64,000 bases of DNA from Nannochloropsis oceanica (lineage: Eukaryota > Sar > Eustigmatophyceae > Eustigmatales > Monodopsidaceae): assembly GCA_004519485.1 (NCBI GenBank), contig CP038117.1:186001-250000 (forward strand), given 5' to 3'. The position numbers were made by a program, and so were the translations under genes. Below, piece by piece: positions 12,161 to 23,939 of this stretch. Position 1 is the stretch's first letter; each line of letters opens with the position of its first letter. A model generated the notes under the pieces. That model saw nothing but the letters and a program-made list of their open reading frames with translations, was not told where the DNA came from and did no database searches.

Positions 12161-14338
12161 TTAAAGGAAACCTCGCTTTTCTGCATCGGCTACCGCAGTA
12201 AGATCCCTAGCACTGGCCACGCACGCATCCTCTTCCTGGCGGTGGATGTGATTGGTGTGATGGCGCTGCTCCCCCTCCTCGGCTACTACCTCCTGGTGCT
12301 CATCCTGGAAGGTGTGCTGGTGTTGGTGTTGCTCCTGGTGCTGCTGATGCTGCTGGAGATGATGCTGCTGCTCCAGTTCTGCAGCACCTCCTGCTTCCAT
12401 GGCCATCGTTGCCAAAGTCGCGATCCCGTCGTGAGGTGCCTCACCCTCCACTTGGTAAACCATGTAGTCGTCCTCTTCATCTTGCTGCCCTGGTTGATGG
12501 TGCTCTTGCTGGTGCTGCTGGTGCTGCTCATGCTGCAGGAAGTATCCAGGCTGCTGCTGTTGCTGCTGATGGTGGTGGTGCTGGTGCTGATGTTGCGGGT
12601 GAAGATGGTGATAATGGTGGTGCTGTTGATGATCCTGCTCTTCATGGTGGTGATGATGCGGTGTGTCCATCGTCGTTGTCGTCGTTGTCCTTGAGATCGT
12701 GTCGGAGGGTGGGTCGAGGTGGAGCGAGCCCACGTGCAGAGCCACATCTTGGCTAGACGCAAGCTCCTGTTGGTGCTGATGTTGCTGGAGTTGCTGGCGC
12801 TCTTCCTGTTCTTCTCGTCGCTGATGCTGGTGGTGTTGGTGTTGCTGGTGGTTTTGTTCTTGTTGCTGCTGCTGTTGCTGCTGGTTATGCTGTTCGACTG
12901 TCATCGCATTGGGCACTTCACCGTCAAGGTACGCATGCTGCTGCTGCTGCGGCTGCTGCTGGACCAGCTGCATCGGCAATCGCTGGATGAGTGGTGGTAT
13001 GTGAGAAGCTGTAGTCGACGTCAAGGTGGTTCCCTCCCTTCCCTCCGCTTCTCCTCCTTCACCTCCAACCCCCACAGTCGTAGAGTTGACCGTCGTCACC
13101 GCTCCCTCCTCCTCCGCGCCCTCCCCATCCTCCTCAACCATCATTATTGCTCCCCCCTCTACTTCTCCTTCTCTCCCAGATGGCTCATACAGCTGGTGGT
13201 GCTTCTGTTCCTGTTCCTGATCCTGATCCTGCCCCTGCCCCTGCTGCTCCTGCCGCGCCTGCTGCTCCTGCAGCTGTCCCCCCGGTAAATTCTTCATAGC
13301 TACCCCCTCAGTTCCCGTCGCCGCCAGAGCTGCGGCAGGAGCAGTTGCTGCCGCTGCTTCGCCTTGTTTCCTCTTCTTTCTGGCGGCGGCATTCGCGGCT
13401 TTGGCTTGGGTGCGGGGTTGAAGGGGGAGTGGTTCGTACGTGTCCCACAAACGTTTATATTCTGCCAAGACCAGGCCCATCCGACAGGGGACAGCCCCTG
13501 GAGCAATTCTATCAACGGCATTGGCCAGAGCACGTTGCACGTCGGGATCGGACGGGTCACGCAAAGTGATGCCAAGGGCGAAAGTCGACTTGACCCGCAA
13601 AGGAGGAGGATGGAGATCCGCTGCACGCACCTCTTCCGCCGTGCGGAGTGGAGGGGGACGAGGCACACGCATATCAAACGGCCTAGAGCGAAACTCTCGA
13701 CGCCACACAATGTGGTCGCCGATCCATTGGGCGATCTTCACCTTGGCAATTCCTTCTTCTTGTTGTTTCCGTAGCTTTGTCACACGGATACCAATCGATT
13801 TCCACGTCGCGGACTCGTCCAAAGCCCGCCATCCCAATGCCTGGACCCCCAACAAACGCAGTACAAACGTCCACAAACTTACACCACGGGTGCATGCATG
13901 GTCTGTCGGGACGAAACCGTCGGCGCGTGGTTCAAGAACGGCACCAAACAGCCGGATCCAGGGCTCGTGGTGCACGCCTTCTTGACCTTTGGGATAATCG
14001 TAGAACCCTTCGAGAACAGGAGGGGCGGCAGTGGCCAAAGCAAGCGTCAAGGAACGCACAGGCTGGGGAAGAAGGGGAAGAGAGGGGCCGGAGGGAGGAA
14101 GTGTGGGGAGCTGGAAGTGGTGCTTGTCGTCGTGGGATTGTTGTTGCGGTGGCTCAGGTAAGGGCTGCAGTAGGAGATGTTGGCGACCCTGTTGCTGCTG
14201 CCCATACTGCTCAAGCTGCTCATGCTGCTCATGCTGGTTTCGCTCGTCGATTGGCTCTCCTGCGGGGCCACCGTCTCCCTCCATGCTGATTTCTATCATG
14301 TGCTGCTCTTGGTGCTGGTGCTCGTGCTGGGGCTCCAT
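12161..14338 (-). CDS. Gln/His-rich protein with a conserved-looking core, unknown function
   Basis: The frame is open from 14563, but that codon is GTG. The first in-frame ATG is 14338 (MEPQHEHQHQ...), giving 725 residues. A spliced upstream exon is possible, because a pyrimidine tract ending in CAG lies at about 14420. Residues 1-100 and about 350-690 are Gln, His and Glu repeats. A normal-complexity core spans roughly residues 100-330. It contains EGFYDYPKGQEG, PWIRLFGAVLEPRADGFVP, a helical LRLLGVQALGWRALDES block, KVKIAQWIGDHIVWRREF, and RIAPGAVPCRMGLVLAEYKR, followed by a basic KKRKQG patch that could be a nuclear signal. I do not recognise the core. The composition suggests a nuclear or transcription-related protein, but that is inference. 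CTG-rich frames on the opposite strand are shadows. Confidence 0.62.
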   Translation of the reverse strand: MEPQHEHQHQEQHMIEISMEGDGGPAGEPIDERNQHEQHEQLEQYGQQQQGRQHLLLQPLPEPPQQQSHDDKHHFQLPTLPPSGPSLPLLPQPVRSLTLALATAAPPVLEGFYDYPKGQEGVHHEPWIRLFGAVLEPRADGFVPTDHACTRGVSLWTFVLRLLGVQALGWRALDESATWKSIGIRVTKLRKQQEEGIAKVKIAQWIGDHIVWRREFRSRPFDMRVPRPPPLRTAEEVRAADLHPPPLRVKSTFALGITLRDPSDPDVQRALANAVDRIAPGAVPCRMGLVLAEYKRLWDTYEPLPLQPRTQAKAANAAARKKRKQGEAAAATAPAAALAATGTEGVAMKNLPGGQLQEQQARQEQQGQGQDQDQEQEQKHHQLYEPSGREGEVEGGAIMMVEEDGEGAEEEGAVTTVNSTTVGVGGEGGEAEGREGTTLTSTTASHIPPLIQRLPMQLVQQQPQQQQHAYLDGEVPNAMTVEQHNQQQQQQQQEQNHQQHQHHQHQRREEQEERQQLQQHQHQQELASSQDVALHVGSLHLDPPSDTISRTTTTTTMDTPHHHHHEEQDHQQHHHYHHLHPQHQHQHHHHQQQQQQPGYFLQHEQHQQHQQEHHQPGQQDEEDDYMVYQVEGEAPHDGIATLATMAMEAGGAAELEQQHHLQQHQQHQEQHQHQHTFQDEHQEVVAEEGEQRHHTNHIHRQEEDACVASARDLTAVADAEKRGFL

Positions 14339-15102
14339 GCGCACTGCTTGCTGCGCGTGCTGCCGGTGCTCGGCAGAGGGAAAGGACGGAGTTGCAAGTT
14401 CCCCATGAGGGGAGGCTGACAACTGTGAGAAGGGCAGTGGCGGTAATGTTAGGAATTGGGTGAGCAGGGTGGTTAGATGGTGTTTGTTGCTGGATTGAGT
14501 GCATCCCTCCACGTCTCGGGCCCATCTTAATGAATAATAAATAAATAAAACAGAAATCGACACGCACCATCATTAACCAAAAGGCCAAGATGAGGCTTTC
14601 CGTTCTGCTCTAATACTAGCTGGCTGGGGGTGGCCGGTGGCGGGTGGCGGAGGCGGTGTGAGCCTGTGGTTGTAGTGGGTGGTTGATGATCAGACAAGAA
14701 GATACGAGAGCTCCATATTTCCAGGCGTTCAAGGTCACTGGACATAAGGGCATTAAGACGCGAAGGGATACCCGTTGCTCAATCAACACTCCTTTCAAGC
14801 TTTTCGTTGTGGTTAATGGATCCTTGGGTGTAGCACTAGCAACAAGCAATGCAAGCGCCAAGGAAGGGGCAAAGCCAGCAGAAAAAGTTATTCGCGCCAA
14901 GTCAGAATCGACGGGCCCATGCTCCTTTTTTTTACGCTTCGACACACAAGCCATGCATCCTCCTAGAGCTTGACGTTTCATGTCAGTATTATCTTTTCTT
15001 TGTCTTGTTTCCATTTCATGAGTCAATCCATGCGTACATGCAGCGCGCAACCCTAATCCTGAGGCCCTCTTACAACCTCCCCTCTGCCCGATCCCCTCTT
15101 TT
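14339..15102. other. Intergenic region
   Basis: Between the 5' side of the Gln/His-rich gene and the 3' end of spermidine synthase, both on the minus strand. The part 14339-14563 stays open in frame with the Gln/His-rich gene and may include a splice acceptor or 5' UTR. The rest has small frames with no motif and no clear promoter element. Confidence 0.4.
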
Positions 15103-16439
<1,337 letters not shown>

Positions 16440-18048
16440 GCTTGTCTAGAGGTAGGGCGTAAAAACGTGCCAATGTGATGATGCGAGGTAGGGTACGTGA
16501 GTGAGTGGATCGGTGGGTCAGTGGGACAGCAGCCACTCAGTATCTCTCATCGGGAGCAACTAAAACATTTTGTTTTGCCTTGCCAAGGCTTTGAAAGCCC
16601 GATGGGCTGCTCACATCTCAGCCGACGACACAGTGTGCATGCGGACATTGGATGTCTGGGTGAGGTTAATTTCCATGTCTTGTCAATTAATGACCAGGCA
16701 TTCCGCAGGCGGGGCAGGCCGCCGGCGATAGAGCTCGCCCAAGAAACACAGAGTTCAGATGCCGCCGCCATTCCTCTGTTGTCCCTCCTCGGCCACTCAA
16801 ATCTTCCGTGGCTTGTCGCGGGCTTGTCTGCTGTTTCCTGTATCAATTCATTATGGATGTGTTTGTGCGGTGTCCACATCCGTAAAGCCGGACTCCCCAT
16901 CGCTCCCGAGCCAGGACTCCTGCTACGAGGGCGCGGAGATGGGATGACATCATTCTTGAGTTTTCCATTTCTGTGAGTCCCACGACGCCCACCGCTTGAC
17001 GATATGTGTGTTTGGGGTGGCGCATCTTGTTCAGCGGAAGATACGTGGCCGTAGCCTTATATGTGTACACAGTTGCTTCTATTCGATGATCCCTGATTGG
17101 ATGACGCCATATGCCCCATATGCCCTGAAACACTAACTAGGGCATGGCAGCCATGCACCATGTCCCACTATTCCAAAAGTAAATGCCTTGCCAGCGTGAA
17201 AGCGACTCTGAGGCTTCCTCCAGAAATGTACAATTTCATCTTTCCTAGATATCTCTACTGATATCTTTTGTATATCCCGTCTCAGCGTTCTCCGTTCTCA
17301 ATACTATTGATCCCATTCCATGCCCCTGCTGCACCCTTTATCCCCACCATATCCCATCTCCACAGACGGCACAGGCGTAGAAGCGAAGGCAGCACCGAGG
17401 CCATTGTGTGGGAAGAATTTGAAGCACAGATCTAATTAAGAGTACGCGGCAGGAGATCCGTCGACGAGTCCTGCTGCGTGAGGGGCAACGGGCGTGTGTG
17501 AGGAGACGCCATGGCTGGAAAGTGGCAGACGCTGCTGCATCAGCAGCAGCAGCAGAACTGAAGATGCTTCCCTCATTAAAGTAGGAACAGAACGAGGAGA
17601 GAATTTCCAGCAGGAAGAAAGATGAGCCATCGTCACGTCCGCCTAGACCCTCTCCCTGAAACTCCCTGTCTGGTACGTTCTTTATCGGTTAGAATAGGCG
17701 CAAGGGACGGGGCAGGGAGGAGAGGAAGGGTTAAACGGTAGGGAGGGATACATTTTCCTCGAGCCTCAGTGATTTTTCTTTGCTTTTCTTTTCTATGTGC
17801 ATGTCTATATCTTTGCTGTCCCATCTGTGAATCAAAACAAAACGATGCCTCCAAAACCCGTCCTCCTTCGGCAAGTATGTTCCATGTTCCTGCCCTGCTA
17901 CCTCGAGTGTCTTCACGTTTTCATCACGCCCCTCTCTTATATTTCCCTTGCTTTTTACTGCCTCCCACCACAACAATAGCATAAGGCCCACAGCAGCAGC
18001 GGCAGCAGCAACAGCAGCAGTTCCAGCTCCCGTCATGTATCCACCACT

Positions 18049-18080
<32 letters not shown>

Positions 18081-18195
18081 TGCCTCCTTTTCTCCCTCCC
18101 CATGGAGCCCCTCACGACCAATCGCAAGCAAATGCGCCAGCATCAACAGCAGCAACAGCAGTGGTCGACAATCTCCGCTCCAGCTCCCCTCCGCT
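16440..18195. other. Intergenic region, 5' flank of spermidine synthase and MAP3K
   Basis: About 1.75 kb between divergent genes. The open frames here (for example 16497-16976 plus) show no domain. From about 17940 the MAP3K frame is already open. It reads through a CAG tract as poly-Ala without an ATG, while another frame (ATG at 18034) reads the tract as poly-Gln; an upstream exon of the kinase gene may therefore exist. No tRNA or TATA-like element is convincing. Confidence 0.45.
18049..18079. repeat. (CAG)n trinucleotide repeat
   Basis: About ten CAG units immediately upstream of the annotated MAP3K start codon. The tract lies in the 5' leader or an unannotated first exon. Confidence 0.9.
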
Positions 18196-21100
18196 ATGCC
18201 CGGTTTCACACCCGGCCCGGCACCGTTCCTCACTCGGCAACACTCGTTGCCCCCTGGATTTGAGCGACGCAGCGCTTACACCGCTGTTTCTTCCCCTCCC
18301 AAAAATCTATCCTCCATCACTTCTTCCGCTCTCGAGCTACCGCATCACCATAAAATTCTGCAACAGTCAAATCAGCCGCAACACCATCACCACCATCAGA
18401 ATCATCAACGGATTTCGGAACTGCTCATGGGAGCGGAGGAAGTGCAGCCTGACGATCCTAGCAGCAACAACAGCAGCAACAGCACCACGCCCATCAATGT
18501 CACTCTTTTTCAAGGTGACAGCAGTGGACGCAGCAGCAGTGGATTATCAGCGGCGGCACGGACGCGTAGAAGGTTGTTGAATGCCACATCTCTGTACACT
18601 TGCGGGGCAGAAAGAGTTGGAGCAGAAAGAGTAAGAGTAGGAGCAAGAGCAGGCGCAGGGGAAGGAAGTCGGTCCGTTTCGTTGTACAACAGTGTGCAGC
18701 AGCAACCACCACCACCACCACCATCATCATCACCATCACCATCACCACCACCACCACCACCACCACAACAACAACAACAACAACTCCAGTCAAGCCCACG
18801 TTTCTACCCCCGTTCCCCCCCTGCTCCTGTGCCATATTACGCTTCTCCCTTCACAGGCCCGGCTACAGCCTTTTCTCTCTTGCGTTCCCCCCCTCCCACC
18901 CTCTCTCGTTCTCGCTCTTACGGGGGCGAATCGCCTGGCAACCAACTGGCGCGTGGGAGTGCGTTTGGTGCCGGTGGCAATTGTAGCGATAGCAGCAGTA
19001 GCAACAGCAGTAGTAACAACCAGTCACTGATGGCAGTAGGTTTGGCAGGAGCCGGTATCAGTCCAAATGTGACACGGGCACCGTTTGCGACTTCGTTTTC
19101 TGCCAGTGCTGGTGATGGTGGTGGTGGTGTAAATAGTGGAGAAAGAGAGGGGGGGTCCGCTCCCACTGATGCTCTTGCTCCGACGACGACCAGCAGCGCA
19201 ACAAGGGCCTTCTTTCCTGAGGTTGAAGCGACTGGTTTGTCTAGTCGACATCTGCATCATCTGCTGCAGCAGCAGGGCACCTGCCGTAGCAACAGCCCTT
19301 CTCACTCCGATCAAGATGGGGGAGGGGGAGGGGGAGGAAGTCTCAACAATAACAGCAGCAGCTCCAGGCAAAGTGGAAGAGAGGGGAAAGAAAGCTCATC
19401 GTCCCCAACGGTAGCACTAGCAGCATTAGCTGGTCCCTCAACTCGCACCGGCCTCCTTCCCCAGCCCCCTCCCTCCTCTTCAACCCCCTCCTCCATCGAA
19501 ATAAACCCCTCGCCTTGCAATCCGTTTGGATACAGCGACAGCGCTGTCTGCAGCAACGGCAGCAACACCCGTGGCAGTACCTCCGGTAACCAATCACATG
19601 TGGGGGTGCCGGTCCCGACCCCTTCCTCCGTCCCTTCCTCCGTCTCTTCCTCCTCGCTTCCGCTACACCACTTCATGGGAGGACGCTCCCCAATGGTCCA
19701 AGCTCGAGAAATGGCAGTGGCGCAAATTCAGCAGCACCTACAGCACCAACAGCACTACCACCACCAGCAGCAGCAGCAGCAGCAGCAAGGATCTTTGCCG
19801 CTGGCTTACATGTCGCAATTCAGCAGTACGGGAAGTCTGAATAGTCATGGAGGAGAACGGGATGGAGTGAGGGAAGGAGGAGGTGGTAGTGGTGACGAGA
19901 GTAGCGATAAGGGAGGAGGGGGTGGGGGAGGGGGAATGCCGAACCACAATAGTGGAAACAGCATGTCAGCTTTGTATATGCGACGCCGTTCTCGGTCCAC
20001 CTCGTCCAATGCCTCTTCCTCCTCCTTGTCCTCCTCGTCCTCCTTCTCGGGAGCCCCTGGCACAGGCGTGGGCGGCGGGGGGGACGTCAATCTCACCACC
20101 GCCACTAGCAGCGGCAGTATCGGTGGTGGAGTTTCACGTAGCAGCAGCCGCGGAAGCATGAGCGGGAAGGATGACACTCTCTTGTCTTCTACTAAATCGC
20201 GCTCCTCTTCCTTCGTTCGAGGGGGCATGCTTGGCAGTGCCGTGGACACGACGGAGGGAGGGGGAGGGGAATCGTGGCTCTTATCCGGGAACGGCAGCAC
20301 CAACAGCACCAACATCAGCAGCAGCACCAGCTGTGATGGTGGCGGGTTAAGTTATCTACTCTCGTCAACAAAGACGAAGCAAAGTGCGACCAGCAAGGCG
20401 TTTAAGCAAAACAGGGATAATAGTCTCAGTGGTGGAGAAGGAGGGACGAGAGAAGGGAGAGGGGGAAGGATGAAGGATGCAGCCCGACGATATAATGATC
20501 GAATCCTGGCCCAGCGGTTGGAGGAGGCCATGTCCTTTGGTAGGAAGAGTGCGGGTCTTGTAGGTGGCAGTAGCAGTAGCAGCAGCAGCAGTGATTCTCG
20601 GGGAGGAGGCTTACGTGTGCCTTATGAATTCGGTTTGTGGAAGACAGGCGTTGGGAGTCACAGCAGCGGCAGAAGCCGCCGCAGCAGCAGCAGCAGCAGC
20701 AGCAGGCGGCAACACCATCCTTCTGTGTCTCGGTTGAGTGGGAAGAAGGAGGAGGAAGATAATGACGGGGAGAAGGCAGCAGGGGAAGAAGAGGATTGTC
20801 TTAGCACCAGTAGCAGTAATAATGGTTTGGAAAGTAGCCAGGAGTCGGTGGATATGCTGCCAGCGGCTACTGTGGATTTTACGCCTCTATCTGTTTTTGG
20901 ATTGAATGAAGGAAGAGGAAGGGAGGAAGGGAATGAAGCGATGAATATCTCCCTCGGTGGGGCTGGGGGTTCGGGGGACGAAGAGGAGGGTCATGATGAT
21001 GTAGAGGATGAGGATGAGGACAAAGGAGAAGGAAGAGGTGAGAGCGGAGGAATCGGTAGGGGAATGATTAAGACGCTGGCTTTCATTCCGGATGAAGAGC

Positions 21101-22533
21101 AAAAATTGTGGTCTATGGCGGGACGCACACACTCACATGATATGCAGCATCAGTACCAGTATCATCACCATGATAATGGAGGAGAAGAGGATGGGGAGGA
21201 AGGCGAGACGCTGGAGCCGGAAAGGAGTAGCAGAAGCGGCGGCGGCAGCAGCAGCAGCAGCAGCAGTTTGAGGACAACGAGAGGAGGGCAGGGAAGAAGT
21301 CAATTGTTGCAGGGGGGTAAGGGAGGGATGGTTGACGGCGAGCCTTTTGAGGAGGAAATATTGCACGCCACAGTAAAAAACAATCAGGAGAAGGACAAGG
21401 ACGAGGATGGGCAGCACCCACATCATCAGCCCGTCGAAAAGGCTTCTATGGATGGTGAAGGTCAAGAAGGCGGGGATGGAGGCGAGCGGATTGACTGGCG
21501 CAAGGGCGCGCAGATCGGAAAAGGTACGTTTGGGAATGTATTCGTGGGGTTGAATGCCTCCACAGGCGAACGATTTGCAGTCAAGCAGATTGGGCTGGTA
21601 GATGGATCGAGAGGAGAGGTTGCCAGGCTGGAGAAGGAGATCCTGTTGATGAAACGCCTGCGGCACAAGCACATTGTCCGTTATCTCGGCACCGCCCATG
21701 ATCCGCATGCCTTGTATATCTTCATGGAGTACGTCCCCGGGGGGAGCATCGCGTCCATGCTGGGCCAATACGGCGCTTTCGGAGAGGCCCTTACTCGACG
21801 CCTGGTCGCTCAAATTGTCTCTGGGGTCGCTTATCTCCACTCGATGGGCATCATCCACCGCGACGTCAAGGGCGCCAACGTCCTCGTCACCAACAACGGG
21901 ATAGCCAAACTCGCCGATTTTGGTTGCTCCCGTCAACTCCAAGACCTGCAAACCTCCGCCTCGGCCTCCCTCGAACATTCTCTTAAAAACATTACGGGTT
22001 CCGTTCCCTGGATGGCACCTGAAGTTATCAAGCAGACGGGGCGGCTGCCCAGAGCCGCTGATATATGGTCTTTAGGGGCCACGATCATCGAGATGGCAAC
22101 AGCTGCGCACCCTTGGCCGCAGTTCTCAAATCAGCTGGCGGCACTGTTTCATGTGGCGACTGCCACGCAGCCCCCCGCGTTACCTGCAAGCATGAGTAAG
22201 ATTGGGAAAGATTTTATGTGTCGGTGTCTGGCTATCAACGAAGCTGAAAGAGCGACAGCGCAAGAGTTGTTGAGGCATCCTTTTATTGCGAAGGAGGTGG
22301 CGTCTGAGGACCGAGAGGAAGCGGCGGGATGTACTGGAGAAGGAATAGGAGGAGGATGGGGGGGGTTGACGGTGAGAGAAGAGGGAGTGCAGGCTCAGGT
22401 TTCGCCGTCCAAGCGGGTCGGAATGGTGGTTCAGGAAGATAGCAAGAAGGGAGGCAAGGGAGGGATGGGCTGGGGGAATGAAGAGCCGACGGAGCTTTTC
22501 GCGTCCTCTCTAAATTTGGGCAAGAAGAGATGA
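18196..22533 (+). CDS. Large MAP kinase kinase kinase (STE11/MEKK-like) with long disordered N-terminus
   Basis: One uninterrupted frame of 1,445 residues. Residues 1-1095 are Ser, Gln, Gly, Pro and acidic low-complexity sequence with many homopolymer runs. The kinase domain is at about 1099-1365: Gly loop IGKGTFGNV, VAIK lysine in FAVKQI, C-helix Glu in EKEILLM, catalytic loop HRDVKGANVL, DFG in LADFGCSR, activation segment GSVPWMAPEV, and DIWSLGATIIEM. GSVPWMAPEV and the GCSRQL activation loop match the MEKK/NPK1 class of MAP3Ks, which phosphorylate MAP2Ks in stress and division signalling. All catalytic residues are present, so it should be active. The start is the first in-frame ATG; the frame stays open upstream, so the true N-terminus may be longer. 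A short Gly-rich tail follows the kinase. The long N-terminus probably has a regulatory role. Confidence 0.93.
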   Translation: MPGFTPGPAPFLTRQHSLPPGFERRSAYTAVSSPPKNLSSITSSALELPHHHKILQQSNQPQHHHHHQNHQRISELLMGAEEVQPDDPSSNNSSNSTTPINVTLFQGDSSGRSSSGLSAAARTRRRLLNATSLYTCGAERVGAERVRVGARAGAGEGSRSVSLYNSVQQQPPPPPPSSSPSPSPPPPPPPQQQQQQLQSSPRFYPRSPPAPVPYYASPFTGPATAFSLLRSPPPTLSRSRSYGGESPGNQLARGSAFGAGGNCSDSSSSNSSSNNQSLMAVGLAGAGISPNVTRAPFATSFSASAGDGGGGVNSGEREGGSAPTDALAPTTTSSATRAFFPEVEATGLSSRHLHHLLQQQGTCRSNSPSHSDQDGGGGGGGSLNNNSSSSRQSGREGKESSSSPTVALAALAGPSTRTGLLPQPPPSSSTPSSIEINPSPCNPFGYSDSAVCSNGSNTRGSTSGNQSHVGVPVPTPSSVPSSVSSSSLPLHHFMGGRSPMVQAREMAVAQIQQHLQHQQHYHHQQQQQQQQGSLPLAYMSQFSSTGSLNSHGGERDGVREGGGGSGDESSDKGGGGGGGGMPNHNSGNSMSALYMRRRSRSTSSNASSSSLSSSSSFSGAPGTGVGGGGDVNLTTATSSGSIGGGVSRSSSRGSMSGKDDTLLSSTKSRSSSFVRGGMLGSAVDTTEGGGGESWLLSGNGSTNSTNISSSTSCDGGGLSYLLSSTKTKQSATSKAFKQNRDNSLSGGEGGTREGRGGRMKDAARRYNDRILAQRLEEAMSFGRKSAGLVGGSSSSSSSSDSRGGGLRVPYEFGLWKTGVGSHSSGRSRRSSSSSSSRRQHHPSVSRLSGKKEEEDNDGEKAAGEEEDCLSTSSSNNGLESSQESVDMLPAATVDFTPLSVFGLNEGRGREEGNEAMNISLGGAGGSGDEEEGHDDVEDEDEDKGEGRGESGGIGRGMIKTLAFIPDEEQKLWSMAGRTHSHDMQHQYQYHHHDNGGEEDGEEGETLEPERSSRSGGGSSSSSSSLRTTRGGQGRSQLLQGGKGGMVDGEPFEEEILHATVKNNQEKDKDEDGQHPHHQPVEKASMDGEGQEGGDGGERIDWRKGAQIGKGTFGNVFVGLNASTGERFAVKQIGLVDGSRGEVARLEKEILLMKRLRHKHIVRYLGTAHDPHALYIFMEYVPGGSIASMLGQYGAFGEALTRRLVAQIVSGVAYLHSMGIIHRDVKGANVLVTNNGIAKLADFGCSRQLQDLQTSASASLEHSLKNITGSVPWMAPEVIKQTGRLPRAADIWSLGATIIEMATAAHPWPQFSNQLAALFHVATATQPPALPASMSKIGKDFMCRCLAINEAERATAQELLRHPFIAKEVASEDREEAAGCTGEGIGGGWGGLTVREEGVQAQVSPSKRVGMVVQEDSKKGGKGGMGWGNEEPTELFASSLNLGKKR

Positions 22534-23939
22534 TTATGACTCAAATAGACGGTGTGAGAAGGAGGCAGGATAGGTGGTGAGGAACAACAAGGGAGTGAGG
22601 GAGCCTTGCATTCGGAGGAAGTGGGGAAACGAGTAAGGAGCGGGGTGTGATGTTTTCCTTGTATGTGTGATGTTTTTTTTTGTTTATGTGGGCGTGTATG
22701 CATGTTCGTGTGAGTATGAGTGTGGGTATGGGTATTTGTCGTCCTTGTTTGCGCGTATGTTTTGGTCTGCTATAGAAGAGAAGAATTTCACTCAGGTCGG
22801 TGCGCGAAGAAAGGAGAAAAAAATTAGAAGTTGTAGAAGTGATTTGTCTCGCGCTTATTGTAGAAGGATGAAAAGCTGAAGACGTTTATTTCCAAGAGAA
22901 GCGAGAGAGTGGGATTCTCTGCAGAGAAGCAGTCGATTTGATTGTCTGTGTATTACATGTGTGGGTGAGGAGATGTGGGCGTGTGGGTGTTTTTGTGGGT
23001 AGATAAAGGGGATGTAGGAATTGAAGCCTGAAGTAGAGACAGGGAAATGAACTTATCTAGTATTTTAGAGCCATCCCATGAATAATATCTCAGCAGCGAA
23101 TGGTAGGACGGGGAAAATCAGATTCAAAAGACTGTACAGAATGTTTTGAGGGACAAGGAAGGATGAAGGAGTTAGGAGGGTGAGGACGAGGATAAGTCCC
23201 ATCAAGGAGGACGACGATCATAGAATTTGGACGCACAATACAGGCACGTAATACTAGCCCAGCAGATGAAGAAACGAAAACGCCACGGAAATCAACCAAT
23301 CAGGGGACGAAAACAACTCCGACCGCGCGAAAATAGAGTCCAAGGCAAAAAGAAAGAAACGACAGGGGAAATCAGTGATCTCGCCGTGCAAGGCCCTGAA
23401 GCTCAAAATTGTTGTGTGCTTGCTAGTGCAAATAAAAATACCGCACGGCAGCCTATCGAATCAAGTAATAAGTTTAAACAATATTTTTGCTTTCATTCTC
23501 TCTCTCTTCCTTGTCCGTGTCTACCTACCTATTATACCTGGTTGTTCCTCTTTAATCAATCAAAGAGTTTCTCATTCTCTCTCGCTATTTCTTCTGACTT
23601 CCATACCATCCATGCCATGGCTTGCTAATCTGCTGTGGGAATACATTCCTTCTTGTTGGATTTGTCCGTATTAACAACAATCGCGACTGGCTGGCACACG
23701 GTTATACCAGTGCGCTAAGCCGGGCAGCAGGAGCATCATTCAACTATGCATCCTCTCAGACATTCACCCACCTCTAGACATGCCCTTCCTCTTGACGCGG
23801 TCAGAGGCTTCTCTCTCTCTCCCTGCATATTTGATCAAAATTTGAAATCGATAAAGTCTCACCACGCAGTCTCGTCTCTCCTTCCCTCTCTCTTTCATTC
23901 TAGATCTCTCACACACACATACTCTCTCTCTTCTCATCA
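22534..23939. other. Intergenic region between convergent genes
   Basis: About 1.4 kb with the 3' flanks of the MAP3K (+) and the MATE transporter (-). It is rich in TG/GT runs near 22660-22740 and in CT runs near 23810-23930. A tRNA-like A-box was seen on the minus strand at about 23675-23715, but no B-box or cloverleaf follows. No coding frame is supported. Confidence 0.45.

Noticed and set aside
12242-13288. Leu/Val-rich plus-strand frames resembling membrane proteins
   Set aside because: They are CTG/TTG complements of the CAG/CAA/CAC runs in the Gln/His-rich gene; apparent transmembrane helices are an artefact.
14339-14563. N-terminal extension of the Gln/His-rich protein from 14563
   Set aside because: The first codon is GTG and no ATG occurs before 14338 in this frame.
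23670-23720. tRNA-like A-box and D-arm on the minus strand
   Set aside because: The D-arm resemblance is not followed by an anticodon stem-loop, a GGTTCGA B-box or a closing acceptor stem.
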